A stretch of DNA of 64,000 bases from Gambelia wislizenii (GCA_030847615.1 JAUMIR010000001.1:34578501-34642500), one strand, 5' to 3'; numbered from the stretch's first letter, positions 10,438 to 20,400 are shown. Program-made: numbers and translations. The notes: a model not told the origin generated them from the sequence alone.

Positions 10438-11215
10438 TAGAATAGAATAGAATAGAATCTTTATTACGGTCATAGACCAGCACAGGTAAAAAGGGGATAC
10501 AGAATAAAGGTAAGATCACAGAATAAAAACAGGCTAAAAGCAGTATTTAAAATGTTAGCTCCAGTATAACAAGTACAACAAGATAACAAGACTAGGTTGA
10601 CACTATTCTACTGCTGAGGACATTGTCTGACGAATTTTAACCGCAGCTGCACAGAATCTGGCAACATTATAAGTTGTTCCTGGGTTGGTGTCTGAAAGCA
10701 ACAAGTTTATGTAGAATTGTCCAGTGTGCCCTTGATATTTATGCAACAGGGGTGAAATAAGTCTGAGACGTATGTCCCTGTAGTATGAGCACTGGAGTAA
10801 TACATGCTCTGTTGTTTCTATTTGGCCTGAGTTGCAGGGGCACAGTCTGTCTGAGAAGGGGATCTTCTTGTATCGGCCTTCAAGGACAGCTGAAGGGAGG
10901 GCATGACACCGTTGAAGAGTAAAGGCCCTTCGATGTTTAGGTATTTCAAGTGTTGCTAAGTATGCCAAAGGTGAGGCCAGATATCTATTGGAGTCACTAG
11001 CAATGAAGGTTGGAGTACTGGCTATGTCCAGTTGTCGCTCTATATCTGCTACCCGTTGTTTGATAGTAGCTTTTGCCCTATCATATCCCAGGCTTAGCAG
11101 AAGAACTGGGGAAAGGCCCAGCATTGAGATTTTAGTCATCACTGTCTGTTTCCAGCTGGATTGGAAATCATCACTTAAGGTTAGTGGAGCAAGGCCAGTG
11201 GGAAAAGACCCATAG
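10438..11215 (-). mobile_element. Non-LTR retrotransposon 3' end with (TAGAA)n tail
   Basis: A minus-strand element. The 3' terminus is the pentamer repeat ATAGAATAGAATAGAATAGA at 10438-10457 (plus-strand view), then a short 3' UTR, then coding sequence up to about 11215, where it is 5' truncated. The flanks appear unrelated. A tandem short-repeat tail in place of poly(A) and a Cys/His knuckle in the protein fit R2/R4, I or Jockey-like clades, and I cannot choose among them by eye. Confidence 0.7.
10603..11142 (-). pseudogene. C-terminal fragment of a non-LTR retrotransposon ORF (179 codons, open)
   Basis: The frame contains CPCNSGQIETTEHVLLQC around residues 100-117, a CxC...ExxxHxxxxC zinc-knuckle arrangement typical of the region downstream of the reverse transcriptase in several non-LTR clades. 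It also has an HALPSAVLEGRY-type block upstream and ARFCAAAVKIRQ near the end. The RT itself is missing, so this is a tail fragment. The frame is uninterrupted for 179 codons, which suggests modest age. Because no RT motif is present, the clade stays open. Confidence 0.65.
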
Positions 11216-11257
11216 AAACAATGTATTTGTAGTGTAGAACTAGGGATGGAAAGATTC

Positions 11258-11478
11258 AGGGAGTCCTGGTGGTGCGGTGGTTAAATGCCAGTAATGTGGC
11301 CACAAGGTTGTGAATTTGATACTACAGGGCTCCAAGGTTGACTCAGCCTTCCATCCTTCCCTAGGTCAGTAAAATGAGTACCCAGCTTGTTGGGGCAGTT
11401 AGCTAACACATTGTAAACCGCTTAGGGAATACTTTGCACTGATAAGTGGTATAGAAATATAAATGCTATTGCTATTGG
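11258..11478 (+). mobile_element. tRNA-derived SINE (second family)
   Basis: It starts with GGAGTCCTGGTGGTGCGGTG, which has a tRNA box A look, and has a box-B-like AAGGTTGTGAATTTGATAC. The middle reads CCTTCCATCCTTCCCTAGGTCAGTAAAATGAG and the 3' side TTGTAAACCGCTTAGGGAA...AAATATAAATG. Copies of the same family lie at 25700 (tail), 29545 (reverse) and 42839 (reverse). It differs from the Sauria-type SINE in both body and tail. Confidence 0.8.
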
Positions 11479-11924
11479 TGAAAGGAGTGTTTTCACACCT
11501 TGTTGAGAAAAACTTGTTGATTAAAAATGTGCCCTTTCTCTTAAGTATTTGCATATTTGTGAGGCTTAGTTTCTGAAAAATAAAGGTTGCACAAAACAAT
11601 GCACATATTTTAAAATGTGAATGGCTAAGATACAAAATTGGGAAAAATATACTTTTGTCAATACAGAAAAGTTGCACAAATTAGATAAAGTATGCAAATG
11701 AATGTACATCAGGAAAATGCATTAAAAATTGTACAGATTTCAGCACAAGAGGAAAACAAAATTTCTCAACCCAATACCAAACAAGAGAAGAAAATGCTGG
11801 CAGGATTCAGAGAGACGGAACGAAATCAAAACGGAGACATTTTCACTTTCCTTTGTGGAACTACATCTTCCCCCAAAAAACAACAGCAGCAACACATAAG
11901 GAAAAACATACCATGGATTGCCAG
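11479..11924. other. Unassigned stretch
   Basis: AT-rich. An open frame on the plus strand (from 11692) enters the following Bov-B fragment, but its first half matches nothing I recognise. Confidence 0.4.
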
Positions 11925-12215
11925 AAAGACAAATAAATGGATCCGAAAGGAAACCCCAGCTGAATTCTCACTAGAAGCCAAAATGACTAAACTGAGGCCA
12001 TTGTACTTTGGACATGTCATAAGACAACATGACAATTAATGCTGGGGAATATGGAAGGCAGTATGAAAAGAGGACAACCACATTACTGAAGGATTGGTTC
12101 GGTAAAGAAAGCCACAGCCCTGAATTTACAAAACCTGAGCTAGGCCATTGAAGACTCATGGAGGTCTCTCAATCACAGGAGCCTCTTAAATTGAAGCCAA
12201 CTTGATAGCACATGA
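11925..12215 (+). mobile_element. Bov-B LINE 3' fragment
   Basis: Reads KTNKWIRKE, then SLEAKMTKLRPLYFGHVIR, the C-terminal signature of the RTE/Bov-B ORF2, followed by a decayed 3' portion ending near GCCAACTTGATAGCACA. It is opposite in orientation to the copy at 7-10 kb. Confidence 0.8.
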
Positions 12216-12561
12216 GAACAATAGAAATGGCCTAAATCCAGTGTGGCATCAGGACTTCCTTCTCACCTTCTTCCCTCTGCTGGAACCCCCTGTTATTCTG
12301 AACAATTTTCCAGATTAAGTTTTAAAGGTGCTTAGAGGGACCCAAGAGTGAGTGGAGATCACCCACTCCTGTTTCCACCGGAAGAATCAACTTCCACTGG
12401 CAGAAGTAGCCCTACCAGATCCTACCTGCAAGGCTAATCTTTTAAATAACAACCACAACAATAAACTAGCCATGAAAACTAGTCAGTATGTTCAACACCT
12501 AGTTGAAGATTGTGACTGGTGCACTTCCTTGACAACATAAATCTGTAGGTAGTAAGCAACA
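12216..12561. other. Unassigned stretch
   Basis: Nothing recognised. Confidence 0.4.
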
Positions 12562-12797
12562 GGCCTTAATACCCTAAAGATACCAGATCCCATCTGATCT
12601 TGGAAGCTAAGTGGGAGTCAGCCCTGGTTAGTAATTGGACAGGAGAACTCCAATAAATACGAGGTACAGTAGGCTATATTTCAGAGGAAGGAATTGGCAA
12701 AACCACCACCGAGTATTCCTTGCCTAAGAATACCCTATGAAATTCATAGGGTTGTCATAAGCAGACAGGCAACTTGAAGGCACAAACACACACACAG
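12562..12797 (+). mobile_element. 5S-rRNA-derived SINE with Bov-B-like tail
   Basis: The head follows 5S rRNA: CCCATCTGATCTTGGAAGCT, then AAGTGGGAGTCAGCCCTGGT, then TAGTAATTGGACAGGAGA and AGGTACAGTAGGCT, closely matching the 3' two-thirds of 5S rRNA, including the internal promoter region. The middle resembles the Sauria SINE body (AAGGAATTGGCAAAACC), and the end reads GGCAACTTGAAGGCACAAACACACAC, a Bov-B-like tail. This fits the squamate 5S-Sauria-type SINE. It is not a real 5S gene: the sequence is diverged and fused to a SINE body. Confidence 0.88.
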
Positions 12798-13569
12798 TAG
12801 GCAACCATGGGGTAAAGATAAAGGCCACCGGCAACCGAGACCCCTTCTTTTAAAAAGGTTGCTCACAGGAGGACATTGCAGACAAATCACTCTGTGTCTT
12901 CCATGAAAATATCAAGTCAAAACAGATTAGAAATTCAAACAAGGAAGTGTTGGGGGGAGTGAAGAAATTTTATTGGGGGGAAGGAAGTGTTTAGACACAG
13001 GCTGTCTGTTTCAATTCCCCGAGTTAGTAAAGCCTCCTCTCCCCAAGAATGACAGTCGATTCCATAAATTAACTGAAAATCCCTCTTCTCAAGAGTCTAA
13101 GTTATCTCTCTGTTGCCTGCAGCTCTGATTTAGAATAGGAGCCCGTTTGTTTACTGTTTTAATTAATGCTTCTTTTCAGTGAGAAGCCGGTGAGGGGAAA
13201 TGAATGGACTCGATAAACAGGTGTAGCTGTTCAGCGTTACATTTGCGATCATTCAGGGCTCGCACCAGATTAATCAAGCTTGACTGGACATGAACCTCCC
13301 AACAGAAAAGGTAGATCAACTCCACTGGATGCCCAGTAGGTGAGGATTATTTTAACTGCTAGCCTGTGATTGGAAAGGCTTAGAGAAAGACAGGCATCAG
13401 ATGGGATTTCTCTCCCTTTCTCCTCTCCTCTCCCTCCCTTCATCCTTCTCTTTCCCCAATATGTATTTGAAGCTACACCGCAGTACAGTAAGGAATATTT
13501 CCAGAATGCAAATACCTTATCCCACCTGATAATGTTCCTGCCTGCCTCACTTTTGAAGAAGGATCATTG

Positions 13570-13608
<39 letters not shown>

Positions 13609-14289
13609 CAAAAGGGAGGAATCTTAAACAGAAAATACTTCAGCACAAGTAGGATTGCTCTGTTAGGCTTTCAAGTGTGGTATGCCGAGTGCCGAGGCTG
13701 TTACTGTGGATATTATGACTTACAGATGGTCTTTTTTGTTTGTTTCTTCATTTCTAACATTTTTTTTTAATGACAGCAACAGTTGATGTTACAATGCCTA
13801 ACGCAGGAAATCGGCATTGTTAAAACCCGAGGGGGGGGAATGGATTTAACCAAATGATCTGGTGGCTGCATTTATTTCTTTAAAAAAATTTTTTTACTGT
13901 TCCTGTGAACAGGTATAGGGTATCATAAAGGGACCCTGTGTAGTCTAAGCCAGAGAAGATACAGAAAAGCTCTCTAATTGAAGATCCTCATCATTTTGAA
14001 TTTTAGCTAAACAGCAGACGGAAGGTATTTAACCATTTTGGGTGGTTAGCTTTTTCTCCTTGAGCCATTACCCCAGTCAGAATCCTGTCTCCCACCCCAC
14101 CACTTCTAAGCTTGCTGGAGTGAAAGGAAATCGTACAAGACAAACCATCCTTTCCCTCAGGGATGGAGGAGCTAATAAACATTTGGTGAGAGAAGGCATT
14201 TCCATCAGCATGGCGTAGGGGGAGAGGGTTCAGCCCTTGAGCTTCTAGCACCACTGCCCCAATCCAGCCCTCCCAAAGTCTCTCCTCCT
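12798..14289. other. Unassigned stretch, partly repeat-poor
   Basis: It contains an (AT)n microsatellite at 13572-13606. About 13020-13290 has an even, repeat-free composition that could be a conserved non-coding element. No exon was recognised. Confidence 0.4.
13572..13606. repeat. (AT)n microsatellite
   Basis: An uninterrupted run of about 17 TA units. Confidence 0.95.
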
Positions 14290-15720
14290 TTGGTTCTAAG
14301 GGGCTGTCTAAATGGTAAAAATACTCCTTACTGGATACGAGGAGAATCCTACCTGTCTTAATGGGATCCCACATCGTATTGCCATATGAGGAAGGAGGAG
14401 GGCCAAAAACGTCAAAAACTCAGAGGGAAAAGCCTTTGTGGTTTTTCCTGGAGTTTTTTTTTGAAAACACTGAGGATAATGGGAGCTGGGGTCCATCAAC
14501 ATCTGGGCGCCAGTTACACGACAAAAATTGTCGCGGGGCTTAAAGTGACTTCCTGATCCCGTATCCGCCCCTCACTGTTTATATGATTTTTGTCACTCTT
14601 TAAGAAATCCTGGAAGATCCCATGATTGATATTTACACGACAAAACTTTTTATTGGTCCCGCACTCTTATATCCCGTGCTTTTGCTGTTTACACATGTTT
14701 AGCTTACCGGGATTTTTTATTTTTTAAAATTTTTTTTGGCTGTCAATCAAGGATGCGATTACTCGTGTTTTCACAACCTCGGTGCCACACTTCCTTTAGA
14801 ATTCGGCGCCACGAACGATGCTATTGGCTGCCTGGGGGGGGGGAGAGGGGGCAGAGGCTTGTGTTTATCCTGTCTCTTTAAAATGTTAACCCTTTAAGCA
14901 GAGGAGAAGGCATTTTGAAAGACCAAGGCTGTGATCTTTCGCTCAGACGGAGGAACAATTAAACCATGTCCTTTCCTTTTGAAATCAAGCCGAGTGGGGG
15001 GGGGGGGAAGGAGAGGCTTTGGATTTCTTTAAAATCTTGACGCTTAATGCAGAGGGGGCTGCAGAGTGAAGATTTCAAGCCAGTGTCACACAAGGCATTT
15101 TGGCTGGCATTTTTTTACTGTGCCTTGTTGGGGGGAGGAATGAAAGTGTGTTCATTCACTCAGACGCTGGAATATTTTACTGTGCCAGGGAGGGGATCAA
15201 GGCAGAGGATGAATGGGCGACCCTCTGCCCACCACGATCTCTTTGTAACATGTAGTTGAGGAAGAGGTTAAAGCTGAAGGGTTTGCAGTGTAGAAATCCA
15301 TTTTAAAAGGTGATTCAGTACACGCGTGCACACACACACACACACACCAACCTACGTGCAGCTGGAAGGGATGCCTTTATTTTCAGCTGGTGAGGCTGGA
15401 TCTGTTGAACAGGTGACTGACCCCTCCTTTTCTGGTTGCTGATCTCTAAGCCCACCCCCAGTCACCATTTCCGGCCATCCCCTAGTACCGAGATATTTTG
15501 TCCCAGGCTGTTTACATTTCCGATTTTCTGAATCCTCCAGTGACTTTTTTAAAAACCGGCACAACCCGCGGGACTGGAAGTCCCGCAGGTTGAGGGATAA
15601 AAGGTGCCCCCCCTTCTGAAAATCACGTACCCGACCTGATGTACGTGTAACTGCCAGGGATCAACACGAATTCTTCCCAGGACATTTTCATCGTATAAAC
15701 GGCACCCTGGAGACCTGTGG
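14290..15720. mobile_element. Probable non-autonomous DNA element related to 7122-7760
   Basis: The left end GGGGCTGTCTAAATGGTAAA and the inverse of the right end (GGGTGCCGTTTATACGATG, from about 15690-15710) are similar, suggesting terminal inverted repeats. The left 250 bp is homologous to the insert in Bov-B at 7122. The interior repeats ACACGACAAAA-type stretches and is GC-rich for the window, with a short (CA)n at 15325-15348. No TSD or transposase was confirmed. The right boundary is uncertain. Confidence 0.5.
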
Positions 15721-15724
15721 TCTG

Positions 15725-15850
15725 AAGGCTGTTGATTAGCCCCAACTAGAGCAGATTCATTAAATCAAGTATAGCATAGTGAGTCAACACATAAGTAAAC
15801 CCCATTGATCCAGTGGGTCTACTCAGGCTGAAACTAGCAATAGGATTGGT
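15725..15850. mobile_element. Fold-back MITE fragment (AGTAGACCC family)
   Basis: The arms GATTAGCCCCAACTAGAGCAG and ...CAGTGGGTCTACTCAGGCTG are partly inverted, with CATTGATCCAGTGGGTCTA in the right arm. The same arms recur at 36550-36675, and a related hairpin lies at 56395-56520. Confidence 0.5.
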
Positions 15851-16139
15851 TGCCAGAAGTATTAGAAAAACAATTAAACCTCTGATTGAAATCTCTATAT
15901 ATCCTCCATTGTATACATGGAGATCCTGTATGTTCCAACTTCTCCATTAACTTCAATAGAGTGGACACCTCTTCATGTCAGGAGCCATGCCTTTGGAGGC
16001 CTACCTCCTGCACTGACATGAATGCCAGTGCTCTTTCAGACAGCAGAACTCCACATTGCAGTTCTGAAGTGGTCACAAAAACCACACCTCCCTATATAAG
16101 CTGGTCTAAGTTTACAGATTTCCATGGGTGGTGTCACAC
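15851..16139. other. Unassigned stretch
   Basis: Nothing recognised. A 139-codon frame starting at 15886 is open only by chance until it enters the LINE fragment that follows, in the wrong frame. Confidence 0.4.
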
Positions 16140-16366
16140 AGGTGAGATTTCTCTTGGCCCCACCACCCTCCCAGACTGTGGGACCCCCTTCCATGGGAAG
16201 TCTGGTTGGCCCATTCTCTGTCCTCTTTCCACCAACAACAGAGAAAGAACTTTTTATTTAGGCAGAGCTTTGGTGTTTAAATTACAAGGCAGAAAGGTGT
16301 TCTGAATGTGCTGTATTTTTTTTTCTTTTTAATTCTGTCTTAACTGTTTTTTTAAACTGTTTTAAC
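16140..16366 (+). mobile_element. L2-like LINE C-terminal fragment
   Basis: One plus-strand frame reads RLWDPLPWEVWLAHSLSSFH then FLFRQSFGV, the conserved C-terminus of L2/CR1-group LINE proteins, followed by a T-rich 3' UTR. It ends where the transposon at 16370 begins. Confidence 0.65.
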
Positions 16367-16713
16367 TATGGAGATTATTAGACAGGAACAAAAAAAGTGT
16401 TCCCGCCATGCAATCTGCTCTCTTGCCCCTCTCCCATCCTTGTAACAAAACAAAAAACAAGTTTTCAGACCTACCTTAATTGTGCATTGTTCCCTCAGCA
16501 GGTCAGCCTAGGAGTGAATGAAGCTCAAACAGAGCTCCTTTCACTTCCTGGTTTCAAATGCCAGCCATTCTTGCAAGAAGATAAGAGCAGGGGAAATTCA
16601 AACATAACAAATAAAATAAAAGACAAGAAGTTACACCAAGTACCAAAACATAACAAGTAACCCAGGGGAGGGTACAAAAAGGTGTGTCACTTACCTTGAT
16701 GTCTCCCGATCTC

Positions 16714-16942
16714 ATAGAATCATAGAATCATAGAATTGCAGACTTGGAAGAGACCACGAGGGCCATCCAGTCCAACCCCCTGCCACACAGGAAATCACGA
16801 TCAAAGCATCCCCGACAGATGGCCATCCAGCCTCTGTTTGAAGACCTCCAAGGAAGGAGACCCCACCACGCTCCGAGGGAGTGTGTTCCACTGCTGAACA
16901 GCTCTGACTGTCAAAAAGTTCCTCCTAATGTAGTCCAGTTTC
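16714..16942 (-). mobile_element. CR1 LINE 3' end (first of an abutting pair)
   Basis: Starts with the octamer run ATAGAATCATAGAATCATAG, carries GGGCCATCCAGTCCAACCCC and is 5' truncated at CCTCCTAATGT. Confidence 0.9.
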
Positions 16943-17180
16943 ATAGAATCATAGAATTGTAGAGTTGGAAGAGACCACGAGGGCCATCCAGTCCAACCCC
17001 CTGCCACGCAGGAAATCACGATCAAAGCATCCCTGACAGATGGCCATCCAGCCTCTGTTTAAAGACCTCCAAGGAAGGAGACCTCACCACGCTCCGAGGG
17101 AGTGCGTTCCACTGCCGAACAGCTCTGACTGTCAAAAACTTCCTCCTAACGTTGAGGTGGAATCTCTGTTCCTGGAGCTT
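16943..17180 (-). mobile_element. CR1 LINE 3' end (second of an abutting pair)
   Basis: Same orientation and nearly the same length as the preceding copy, extending further 5' to TGGAATCTCTGTTCCTGGAG. Family-X sequence resumes straight after it (CCCGGAAGTGTTC), as shown by the uninterrupted copy near 28430. Confidence 0.9.
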
Positions 17181-17544
17181 GCCCGGAAGTGTTCTGGCAC
17201 GGACCTCCCATTGAGGCTGGCATCGCGCCAGCATAATGTGGCACCTTTTCATATGCAGGTCATTCCATTACAGGAATGGAACGGGGGATCTATTGGCAGC
17301 TTAGCCCATCAATAAAAAGCAGTGCTGGTGGAATGGCAGCAGCTCGGGTGCATGACGAAATGGGAACAATGTCGTCTGAAAAGGAAGCCCTTTAGCGATC
17401 TCCTGGTGTCGTGATAACACCATATTTAGCACATCTGATCATCTCCTATGTGCTTTCTAATAGAATTCTTTGTTTAATTGTTTTTAAAATCTTTTGTAAA
17501 TATGATTTCAGCTGGGCTATGGACTTTATCAGACTAGTGTCTAT

Positions 17545-18159
17545 GGAGATTTTCACACGGGCTGTATATCCCGTGGCAGGAACAGAACAGGGTCAGGAAA
17601 GGTTTTCCCTTTCGGACGACATTGACCCCGTTCTGTCCTGCATCCATCCTGCTCCTGTGACTGTTCTGGAACAATGTAATCACGATTTTTCATTGTGAAT
17701 AGACCTCCCATTCCGTCGCTATCCTGTAATCACAGGTGTGCAAACAGGAGCCCCATTCCTGTTCCAAAATGACAGCCGCGGATGGGAGGTCAGTTCCGAG
17801 CACTTCCTGGTACGATCTGGACATCCAGGTAAGTGGCACCCTTTATTTTACCTTCCCTGTTTTGATTGTGTGATTTAAAGTGTGTTTTTGTGCTTGGTGA
17901 ACTGATTTTATGTTTGGGGGAGTTTTATTTTTTAAAATTTACCACCCAGCCATTATCACGTGATAACGTTTCAGAGGGCCAGTTGTAAAAGCAGCCTTAC
18001 AAAAGCTGCATTTATGGCCGGCCAGGGAGGGGAGGGGGAGCCCATTCCTGCCATGGAATTAAAGTAAGTGTGTGAAAGATTTACGTTATTCCGTGGCAGG
18101 AACGGGAGAGGAGGTGGCGGGGCAGTAACGGGGCATTTTGGCCCCGTGTGAAAATCTCC
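17545..18159. mobile_element. Non-autonomous DNA transposon B with 17-bp TIRs
   Basis: A perfect terminal inverted repeat: GGAGATTTTCACACGGG at 17545-17561 and CCCGTGTGAAAATCTCC at 18143-18159. Subterminal CCGTGGCAGGAAC also occurs on both sides. The flanks are TAT (left) and TAA (right), possibly a mutated 3-bp TSD. There is no transposase frame; the length is 615 bp. Confidence 0.85.
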
Positions 18160-18674
18160 TAAAAAGGTTGTAATTCCACTATTGAGGAAAGCGGAAACAT
18201 AGTGGCATGGTTGCAGTAATGATTGCATGTTACCATAATCGCATGATACCACCACCACAGAATTATTGCATGACCACCACTAGCAGTTTAAGAGCAGGAT
18301 TGAAGCTCGCACTATAGTAGCACTTGTTTTCGCATTGCCTTCTAATGACAGAGTATTAACACTTTGTGCTGGCCAGCGCATGCGCCTTTAAGAAAAAATT
18401 TCTCTTACTTCTGTGACTTTACATGGGCGAGATTTCGGCTGTTCTCATGAGAAGATGCGACTTCACTTAAAAACACATAAATAATGAAAGAAATTCACAA
18501 ATAAACAGTTAAACATTAAAAGGTACGAAGAAAAGGTAACAGTTCATTAAAACGCATCCTGTTGGTCCTCGTCACATTCTCCCCCAAAAGGTTTAATTAT
18601 GTGTTCTTGTTCTGAAAGGGGAGGGGGGAAGAGGACCACCCACTCACGCTGTAATTGCACAATTACCGCAGGAT

Positions 18675-19025
18675 GTGATTTCACATGCTCGTCAATGCTG
18701 CAAAAAGAGTGCTATTGAGGGCTATTCATGGGTTTTACCTATCATTGAACATCTCAGGCTTGGCCAAATTGATCACCAACAATGGTCCGCCCTGGCCTCA
18801 CATCGGGAGATATGGAGACGCACTATCCACAATGCTGCAGCCTTATTTGAGAACTCACGACGAACAAGTCTTGAAGAGAAACGACAACGCAGAAAGAATC
18901 ACAACCCAAAAACATCACCCAAGGAGACCTTCTGCTGTGCTTTTTGCAACCGGACTTGTTTATCTCGGATTGGCCTTTTTAGTCATCAGCGCGCTTGCAG
19001 AAAGCGCGGGATGAGTCCTTCCTGA
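18675..19025 (+). pseudogene. C-terminal fragment of a non-LTR reverse transcriptase with C2H2-like finger
   Basis: 116 codons. Recognisable parts are REIWRRTIHNAAALFE (a WR..H..A..FE block), EEKRQRRK, and a terminal C2H2-type finger CAFCNRTCLSRIGLFSHQRAC-like (CxxC, then SHxRxC). This is the usual tail of a group of endonuclease/reverse-transcriptase ORFs of non-LTR elements, where the SRIGL.SH motif is characteristic. No RT or endonuclease motifs are seen upstream, so it is a tail only. It lies inside element A. The exact clade is unknown, and it shows no sign of a host gene. Confidence 0.6.
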
Positions 19026-19184
19026 ATCTTCGTTTGCGAAGAAAAGCCAGAGAGAGAGAGAAAAGTGGTGCATAACACACTGGCCATGGGAGAACGACAA
19101 CATCATGCGATCAGGGGAACCCGTTTGTGGTCCTATCGCATTGTAATTGTGCTATTACAGCCCTGTCTGGTAAAGTCCTATGTT

Positions 19185-19262
19185 TTAATTAATTATTATT
19201 ATTATTTTGTAAGAGGCTTGGAGTCCTTTGCCCAAAGAAAGGTGGAGTATAAATTAAATAAA
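19185..19262 (+). mobile_element. L2-like LINE 3' terminus
   Basis: (ATT)n is followed by TTTGTAAGAGGCTTGGAGTC and GAAAGGTGGAGTATAAAT, the L2-like 3' end in sense orientation, ending in AAATAAA. Confidence 0.6.
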
Positions 19263-20398
19263 CACAGGATCACAGAATCAGGGTGATATTGGGACATGAC
19301 ATCATAGGCTGCCCCTGCCTTTCTGAATAACATGCAGATGAAACCAAAATTCAAAATGATTTCTAATACACACATACACAGCTTGTGTTTCAAGACAGCT
19401 TAACTTCTCACATTCTCTAGGGGAAAGCGAATAATAGGAAATGAGGAGACTTCTGTGCAAACAACAGCATGCTCATCTTAGGGGTCTGCATTCCTAGATT
19501 AGCAACCACATGATGCATTTTAAATAAATATTGGAGAAAAGGGAGACAAATGAAGACTGGCAAGGAGTATCATCTGAGCCCTCTGCACAGCAGCCACATC
19601 CCAAATCCAAAATGCATTTGCATGTGTGCTTTGGTGAATGTAATTCACTTACTCAAGAAGCTAATGAAGAGGATATTAATGTTAGTACTTTAATTTCATT
19701 CTTTTTTAAAACAAGGAGAAGAAGAAACATGGAGTCTGTGATCATTTGCACACTTGCATGGAGGTAGACACTGTTGAAATCAATGGGACACGTTTAAACT
19801 TAAAAGAATTCAGGCTGAGCCAACACATTTGCCTTTCAGGACGGTTGGCAGTGTACAAATTGTATATCAGTCCATGCAGCATGTATGAACAACAAATTAT
19901 ATTAAAAGACAGAACCTGTAAGGAGTTAAAACAATAGAGATTAATGGAGCAATCCCAGGCATGCTTTCTTGGGAGTTAATTGCTCTGTTAATTGGGATTG
20001 CTTTCTTCCAGGTTAAGCGAGCACATGACTGCAGCCACAGTCTGTCTAATGACAAGAATTCTATGCAATACATTTCAAAAGAAGAATCAGTCCCACAGGA
20101 TAAAAGTCTGGAAAAGTCACTGGTAGGGTAGTACTTTTTGAGCCCTCTGATGTTTAGGGGGACAGGGTCCGCAGTTATTTCACACACACCCAACTTGCCA
20201 GGGGCTGGTGTCGTATTTGTGCCAAATGACTACAACTGTTTCTTTCTTTCCTGGAAACTCTCCAGGGATCAGAAGCTGATGGCTTATGGACCAGTACAAA
20301 TGCAGCTAGAAATTCACAACATATAAAAGTTAGAAATATTTTTTCAAATATGGCAACAGTTTTAGACTACATAAACCCAGAGTAAATCGAAGAATAGG

Positions 20399-20400
<2 letters not shown>
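19263..20400. other. Unassigned stretch
   Basis: Mostly nothing recognisable. About 19935-20015 contains GAGCAATCCCAGGCATGC and TCTTGGGAGTTAATTGCTCT, partly inverted and like a common squamate MITE that also leaves a trace at about 31446-31490. Confidence 0.35.

Larger units (their letters stand above)
16370..17446. mobile_element. Family-X DNA transposon, copy 1 (TAT TSD), split by CR1
   Basis: The termini GGAGATTATTAGACAGG and, inverted, GGAGATGATCAGATGTGC form terminal inverted repeats, and both sides carry TAT (16367-16369, 17447-17449). The body is homologous to 28118-28659: AGTAACCCAGGGGAGGGT, the CCCGATCTC site, GCGGATCTATTGGCAGCTT-like and CCATATTTAGCACATCTGAT. Two CR1 ends (16714-17180) are inserted. 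The element is about 610 bp without CR1 and has no transposase. A 3-bp TSD could suit PIF/Harbinger-like elements, although TAT is not the usual TWA. Confidence 0.72.
17521..19178. mobile_element. TIR element A with TAT TSD, containing element B and an RT fragment
   Basis: The left terminus GGACTTTATCAGACTAGTG and the right terminus (inverse GGACTTTACCAGACAGGG) form inverted repeats flanked by TAT at 17518-17520 and 19179-19181. The same left terminus, GGACTTTATCAGACTAG, opens the family-X copy at 28118. Element B is inserted 24 bp in. The remaining body holds a reverse-transcriptase C-terminal ORF (18675-19025). Whether A is one mobile unit with captured LINE sequence, or a nest whose middle inserted separately, cannot be settled by eye. 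Confidence 0.55.

Noticed and set aside
12562..12680. True 5S rRNA gene
   Set aside because: Diverged from 5S, lacks a proper 5' third and terminator, and runs directly into a SINE body and tail.
15886..16305. 139-codon plus-strand ORF
   Set aside because: The final third overlaps an L2-like C-terminus in the wrong frame and the first part has no recognisable content.
18675..19025. Host zinc-finger gene exon
   Set aside because: The block order WR..H..A..FE, EEKR, then SRIGL.SH is that of non-LTR retrotransposon C-termini, and no splice sites or neighbouring exons are seen.
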